Source: Bacteroidota bacterium
GTDB taxonomy: Bacteria > Bacteroidota > Bacteroidia > Bacteroidales > Prolixibacteraceae
DNA: 9,778 bases
Direction: 5' to 3'
Assembly: GCA_030706665.1 (NCBI GenBank)
Contig: JAUZOB010000109.1
Coordinates: 1-9,778 of the forward strand
The notes beneath the pieces are model-generated. The model was not told the origin of the DNA and searched no databases. It worked only from the letters and a program-made list of their open reading frames with translations. This document shows, piece by piece, positions 6,566-9,778 of this stretch (its first letter is position 1; every line of letters starts with the position of its first letter). A program made the translations under genes and the position numbers.

Positions 6566-6718
6566 TTACTTTTTGAAATAATCTTTTACATCATCGTTAG
6601 GAATAACATCCTCAACGAATGTATACGCACCGGTCTTTTCAGATTTCACCATCTTGATTACTTTAGAGTAACCTTTACCGGCACCTTTTTGCATACTTGC
6701 TACTGCCTTCTTTGCCAT
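6566..6718 (-). CDS. DUF4295-type small basic protein (50 aa)
   Basis: This gene encodes 50 aa, starting MAKKAVASMQKGAGKGYSKV and ending NDDVKDYFKK. It is lysine-rich and basic in the first half and more acidic near the end. Size, start and position directly after rpmG and before ftsY match the small DUF4295 family conserved in Bacteroidetes. The function is unknown. Constant linkage with L28 and L33 suggests a ribosome-associated role, which is inference. The start is 12 bp after the rpmG stop, so it is translated from the same transcript. A strong terminator follows. Confidence 0.85.
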   Translation of the reverse strand: MAKKAVASMQKGAGKGYSKVIKMVKSEKTGAYTFVEDVIPNDDVKDYFKK

Positions 6719-6730
6719 AGGATAATTTTA

Positions 6731-6913
6731 TTATTTAATTTCGCGGTGAACGGTTACTTTCTTAAGTATTGGATTATACTTCTTTAATTCCATACGTTCA
6801 GGTGTATTCTTCCTATTCTTAGTTGTAATATATCTGGAAGTACCTGGCATTCCGCTATCTTTATGCTCGGTGCATTCCAATATCACCTGAACTCTGTTCC
6901 CTTTTTTAGCCAT
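6731..6913 (-). CDS. rpmG: 50S ribosomal protein L33
   Basis: Ribosomal protein L33 is a small component of the large subunit near the tRNA exit site. The 60-aa product has the family pattern RVQVILECTEH, then TSRYITTKNRKNTPERMELKKYNP, written here in two parts: TSRYITTKNRKN and TPERMELKKYNP. It ends with KKVTVHREIK. Only one cysteine is present, so this is the zinc-free form without the four-cysteine ribbon. It lies 21 bp after rpmB and 12 bp before the DUF4295-type gene, in one operon. Confidence 0.96.
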   Translation of the reverse strand: MAKKGNRVQVILECTEHKDSGMPGTSRYITTKNRKNTPERMELKKYNPILKKVTVHREIK

Positions 6914-6934
6914 TGTTCTAACTACTTAAATAGA

Positions 6935-7180
6935 TTAAATGAACTTTTCAACAAGACCCTTTTCTTTTGCCTCTTTTAAAACAGCAGGAAGACCTTTCTT
7001 ATTGATAGTCCTCAGGCCATTAGCAGAAACAGTCAAGGTCACCCAACGATCTTCTTCCGCCAGGTAGAATTTTTTCTTCATAAGGTTGGGGTAAAACTTT
7101 CTTTTTGTTCTCCTCTTTGAGTGAGATACATTATTACCCACCATAACCTTTTTTCCAGTAACTTGACAAACTCTTGACAT
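6935..7180 (-). CDS. rpmB: 50S ribosomal protein L28
   Basis: L28 is a large-subunit ribosomal protein that binds 23S rRNA. The 81-aa product starts MSRVCQVTGKKVMVGNNVSH, followed by SKRRTKRKFYPNL, which is the classical L28 signature, and a middle part WVTLTVSANGLRTINKKG. Length is normal. Only one cysteine is seen at the N-terminus, so the zinc-binding form is not expected. It is the first gene of the rpmB-rpmG-DUF4295 operon, with a candidate promoter at 7224-7231. Confidence 0.97.
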   Translation of the reverse strand: MSRVCQVTGKKVMVGNNVSHSKRRTKRKFYPNLMKKKFYLAEEDRWVTLTVSANGLRTINKKGLPAVLKEAKEKGLVEKFI

Positions 7181-7223
7181 TCCGTTTTATTTTTTACCGA
7201 ACATACGTTTTCCAAACAGTTCG

Positions 7224-7255
7224 CAAAGTAAACACATTTTATTTAAAAAAGAAAA
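7224..7255 (-). promoter_or_regulatory. Candidate promoter of the rpmB operon
   Basis: On the minus strand TTACTTTG (7231-7224) differs by one base from the TAnnTTTG box, and TTTT (7255-7252) lies 20 bases upstream where TTTG is expected. The box is 43 bp before the rpmB start. The region is AT-rich, so a chance match is possible. Confidence 0.4.
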
Positions 7256-7350
7256 CACTTATAGAAAAAATCAAAATATTTTTCCTCAAATTCAAACCTT
7301 TTCTTTAATTACCAATTTCATTTTTTCGAATCATCTATTAATCAATTCTT

Positions 7351-8709
7351 TTATATTCTACCCTGTTCCAGAAGCCTCAATCGTTTCCATTCTTTGGTAA
7401 TATAAAACAGAACAATCATCGCTGAAATAAAGTCTGCAGTCGGTCCGGCATACCAAACTCCATCGATTCCCCAGAAATATGGAAGAATCAGCAACAATGG
7501 AACAAGAATTAAAACCTGCCTTAGAACCGATAGAAGCATCGCTGTTTTGACTCGCCCGACAGATTGGAAGAAATTCGAAGCAATCACCTGAAATCCCACA
7601 ATCGGAAGACATGTCAGAACTGCTTTTAATCCATGCTTCCCAATCTCATATAATGAGAAATCATTATGATTGAAAACTTTTATGATGGATCCTGAAAAAA
7701 GTAGAATAACAACCCATGCGACTATCGAAATTATTGTTGCCGACTTCAAACATAGGAATAATGTTTGCCTAACTCTGCCATACGCCTTTGCACCGTAATT
7801 ATACCCGACAATAGGTTGAGATGCCATGTTCAACGCAACTATCGACATAATGATAATGATCGAAACACTATTGATAATTCCCATCGCCCCAACAGCAATA
7901 TCTCCACCAAAATGAATCAATTTGACATTATAAATTCCCTGAATTACACTTGCTGCAAGTTGCATTGAAAAAGGAGCCATTCCGATACCGACGATCCCCA
8001 TTATAACTTTCCGATCCGGTTTCATGTTCTCCCACCGAAGTTTCAGTAGAGATCGTTTACTGGTAAAGTGCATCAAAACCCAAATCATCAAAATAAATGT
8101 TGAGAGTACAGTAGCCCAGGCAGCACCTTTCACACCCCAACCGAATCCGAAAACAAAAATAGGTGCAAGGATTGCATTCGTTCCTGCACTGATTAACATC
8201 GAATACATAGCAACCTTCGCATTTCCCTCCGAACGAATAATATTATTCATTGAAAAGCCGACCATTTGAAAAACTGTTCCTAAAAGAATAATATCCAGAT
8301 AGTCCTGAGCATACCCTTTCGTTTCTGCAGTTGCACCGAAAAGATTTAAAAGTGGAGTCTTGATTAGGAATCCGAACACTGTTACAATTAGAGAAGTAAT
8401 CAACATCAGCAAAAAACCATTTCCCAGTACTCTTTCTGCCTTTAGTTTATCTCCTTTCCCCAGATTTATCGATATAAAAACTCCGGAACCAATACCAATT
8501 AACATTCCAAAAGCCATAATAATGATCATGATCGGAAATACCACACTTAATCCGGTCAGTGCCATTGATCCAACCCCTTGTCCTATAAAAATCCGGTCAA
8601 TAATGTTATAAAGAGCATTCGCGATAACACCTACAAATGATGGCAAGTAAAATTTCCACAACAATTTACCGACCCTTTCTTCTGCAAGCTCTTTTAGTTT
8701 ATCTGACAT
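7351..8709 (-). CDS. MATE family multidrug efflux transporter (MepA-like)
   Basis: MATE transporters export cationic drugs and metabolites across the inner membrane in exchange for Na+ or H+. The 452-aa product has about 12 hydrophobic segments in two halves: roughly 15-210, then a loop rich in Lys, Arg and Trp near 215-235, then 235-440. Typical pieces are IDRIFIGQGVG (about 37-47), ALTGLSVVFPIM, SQPIVGYNYGAKAYGRVRQT (second half), SNFFQSVGRVKTA and GIDGVWYAGPTADF. These favour the MepA-like branch over NorM. The start at 8709 (MSDKLKELAEERVGKLLWKF) begins with the usual amphipathic cytoplasmic helix. It is a single gene, divergent from the HEAT gene, with a promoter that holds a palindromic operator, so it is probably under local repressor control. 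The substrate cannot be told from sequence. Confidence 0.93.
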   Translation of the reverse strand: MSDKLKELAEERVGKLLWKFYLPSFVGVIANALYNIIDRIFIGQGVGSMALTGLSVVFPIMIIIMAFGMLIGIGSGVFISINLGKGDKLKAERVLGNGFLLMLITSLIVTVFGFLIKTPLLNLFGATAETKGYAQDYLDIILLGTVFQMVGFSMNNIIRSEGNAKVAMYSMLISAGTNAILAPIFVFGFGWGVKGAAWATVLSTFILMIWVLMHFTSKRSLLKLRWENMKPDRKVIMGIVGIGMAPFSMQLAASVIQGIYNVKLIHFGGDIAVGAMGIINSVSIIIIMSIVALNMASQPIVGYNYGAKAYGRVRQTLFLCLKSATIISIVAWVVILLFSGSIIKVFNHNDFSLYEIGKHGLKAVLTCLPIVGFQVIASNFFQSVGRVKTAMLLSVLRQVLILVPLLLILPYFWGIDGVWYAGPTADFISAMIVLFYITKEWKRLRLLEQGRI

Positions 8710-8735
8710 ATAAAAATTATAAATTTACATGACTA

Positions 8736-8769
8736 CAAAAGTATGAAACCAAATGAATGATCATTCAAC
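8736..8769 (-). promoter_or_regulatory. Promoter of the MATE gene
   Basis: On the minus strand TACTTTTG (8743-8736) is a perfect TAnnTTTG box, 27 bp before the MATE start. GTTG (8769-8766) lies 22 bases upstream, slightly longer than the usual 19-21 and one base off TTTG. The spacer holds the palindrome at 8754-8767. Confidence 0.6.
8754..8767. promoter_or_regulatory. 14-bp perfect palindrome, probable repressor operator
   Basis: TGAATGATCATTCA is a perfect 14-bp inverted repeat within the MATE promoter, between the -33 and -7 regions. Size, central symmetry and position fit the operator of a TetR/AcrR-type dimer blocking RNA polymerase, a common way to control efflux pumps. No regulator gene is in this window. 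Confidence 0.55.
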
Positions 8770-8914
8770 AACAATGAAACCTCATTTGATTTAACAGTTC
8801 AGTTAAAAAAACGTTACATTTTCGATATACCGAGAATAGGAAAAACTGTATGTAATGCTCGATTCATAAAGAGTTCACTCAAGTTTATTTCGTCAATATT
8901 CAATAGAAATATAT

Positions 8915-8922
8915 TACTTTTG
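8915..8922 (+). promoter_or_regulatory. -7 box of the HEAT-repeat gene promoter
   Basis: TACTTTTG matches TAnnTTTG exactly and lies 21 bp before the ATG at 8944, leaving a very short leader. No good TTTG was found 19-21 bases upstream; TTTC at 8888-8891 is 23 bases away. Confidence 0.5.
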
Positions 8923-8943
8923 CCATCATAAAATACAAAGCAT

Positions 8944-9465
8944 ATGAACACAAACCCAGATAAAAAAATCATAGCAGACCTTGTGTCTCAAGACCCGTCA
9001 GTTGTACTTTCTGCGCTTGAAGGAATCGCCGAAAAAGGAAATTGCAGTTATATCTCTTACCTTGCTGAATTATTGCATTCTTCATCAAATGAAGAAATAA
9101 AAACACGTATTATCGGTATCCTCAACGATGTAAAAGTTAAAGATGCAGCAAATGAATTGGTGGCCCTCCTTCAGAACAAACATTATCAAACAGAGTGGAA
9201 AACCTTATCAATGTGCTGTTGGGGGAATGGGCTGGATTACACGCCACATCTTCCGGCCTTTGTGAATATTGCAATCAGTGAACCTTTCGAAACTGCATTT
9301 GAAGCTTTTACAGTAATCGAAAACATGGAAGGAAAGATAACTCAAGAGCAAAAAGATAATGTAATCAATAAAATTAAATCGGCAATACCGACCATTTCTG
9401 AAGACAAAGTTTACCTTTTACAGGAGTTGATTAAAATCATTGACAACATTGCTCTCGCAGAATAA
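8944..9465 (+). CDS. HEAT-repeat domain protein of unknown role
   Basis: The 173-aa product has no signal peptide or membrane segment and looks cytoplasmic. It is made of paired helices typical of HEAT repeats: DPSVVLSALEGIAEKG (about 17-32), YISYLAELLHSSSNEEIKTR (36-55), DAANELVALLQNKHYQTEWK, and so on. Such repeats form a curved scaffold for protein binding. The middle (MCCWGNGLDYTPHLPAFVNIA) departs from the pattern but keeps helix-like spacing; the last third is also helical. The start at 8944 is supported by the promoter box 21 bp upstream. It is divergent from the MATE gene with no functional link visible. Similar short HEAT proteins occur in Bacteroidales as single genes. Partner and function are unknown. 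Confidence 0.8.
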   Translation: MNTNPDKKIIADLVSQDPSVVLSALEGIAEKGNCSYISYLAELLHSSSNEEIKTRIIGILNDVKVKDAANELVALLQNKHYQTEWKTLSMCCWGNGLDYTPHLPAFVNIAISEPFETAFEAFTVIENMEGKITQEQKDNVINKIKSAIPTISEDKVYLLQELIKIIDNIALAE

Positions 9466-9778
9466 GAGTCTTACTCTTACTCTCTTGGCCATTTAGCATT
9501 CTTTTTTATCAACATATTATCTACATGACATTTAATTTAAAAAATGTGATTCTTAATGGTTACTCCCAGCCTATCTAATATAAATATAATATTATCTAAA
9601 CTTGCGATATCGTATAATTTATTTTCTACATACACAGTTCAATGTTTCATCGAAATTATATCCTCTCATTAGGATATCTTGTTCATTTCCAACCCCTCCA
9701 AAAAGAAAACAATAGTATTACTGAAGCAATTACCTCTTGTAAAAGACCTGACTACACTGAATATTCCTCAATGACATA
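9466..9778. other. AT-rich end region without an intact gene
   Basis: No complete gene is seen in these 313 bases. Just after the HEAT stop, TAAGAGT (9463-9469) and ACTCTTA (9473-9479) form a 7-bp hairpin with a 3-base loop, without an immediate T run, so it is at best a weak terminator. A short minus-strand frame at 9537-9638 reads like protein (ENKLYDIASLDNIIFILDRL) but lacks a start and has a stop just upstream, see the findings. Confidence 0.5.

Noticed and set aside
8790..8807. TTTAAC/GTTAAA inverted repeat between the divergent promoters
   Set aside because: The 6-bp AT-rich arms with a 6-base spacer are expected by chance in this composition, and it lies outside both core promoters.
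1..9778. CRISPR array or rRNA genes
   Set aside because: No regularly spaced short identical repeats and no rRNA-like segments were seen.

Overview
The window looks like a Bacteroidetes (probably Bacteroidales) chromosome. The evidence is the conserved core order rpmB, rpmG, small DUF4295-type gene, ftsY, rimO, all on the minus strand, and the -7 promoter boxes of the TAnnTTTG type in front of the tRNA, the MATE gene and the HEAT-repeat gene. These names rest on reading motifs and gene order; no database search was possible.

Layout. 1-686: the 3' part of an HNH-type zinc protein gene cut by the window edge. 690-1210: two copies of a ~110-bp repeat, each 14-16 bp after an ORF stop, alternating with tiny ORFs. 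1208-1738: no convincing protein, but several strong hairpins, including two related 69-78 bp units, which resemble group II intron domain I RNA. 1739-3727: two adjacent plus-strand pseudogenes, a small unknown gene and a large serine recombinase, broken by single-base indels at homopolymers. The recombinase frame runs into the 3' half of a minus-strand tRNA-Leu(CAG) at 3681-3767. The left third is therefore decayed mobile or accessory DNA ending at a tRNA gene.

3768-8709 is intact core DNA on the minus strand. In transcription order it holds a MATE efflux transporter (8709-7351), rpmB (L28), rpmG (L33), the 50-aa DUF4295-type gene, a strong terminator, ftsY, a second terminator hairpin, rimO, then tRNA-Leu with its own promoter and terminator. 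The theme is ribosome parts, ribosomal protein modification (RimO on S12) and co-translational targeting (FtsY, the SRP receptor).

8710-8943 is a divergent promoter region between the MATE gene and a plus-strand HEAT-repeat protein gene (8944-9465). The MATE promoter carries a perfect 14-bp palindrome between its core elements, as expected for a TetR-type repressor site. The last 313 bases hold no intact gene, only a possible degraded minus-strand coding scrap.

The most interesting parts are the repeat/tiny-ORF array, the structured tract, the decayed recombinase module against tRNA-Leu, the terminator hairpin placed 17 nt before the rimO start, and the palindromic operator. I did not find a clearly new functional system; the accessory third looks mostly degraded.
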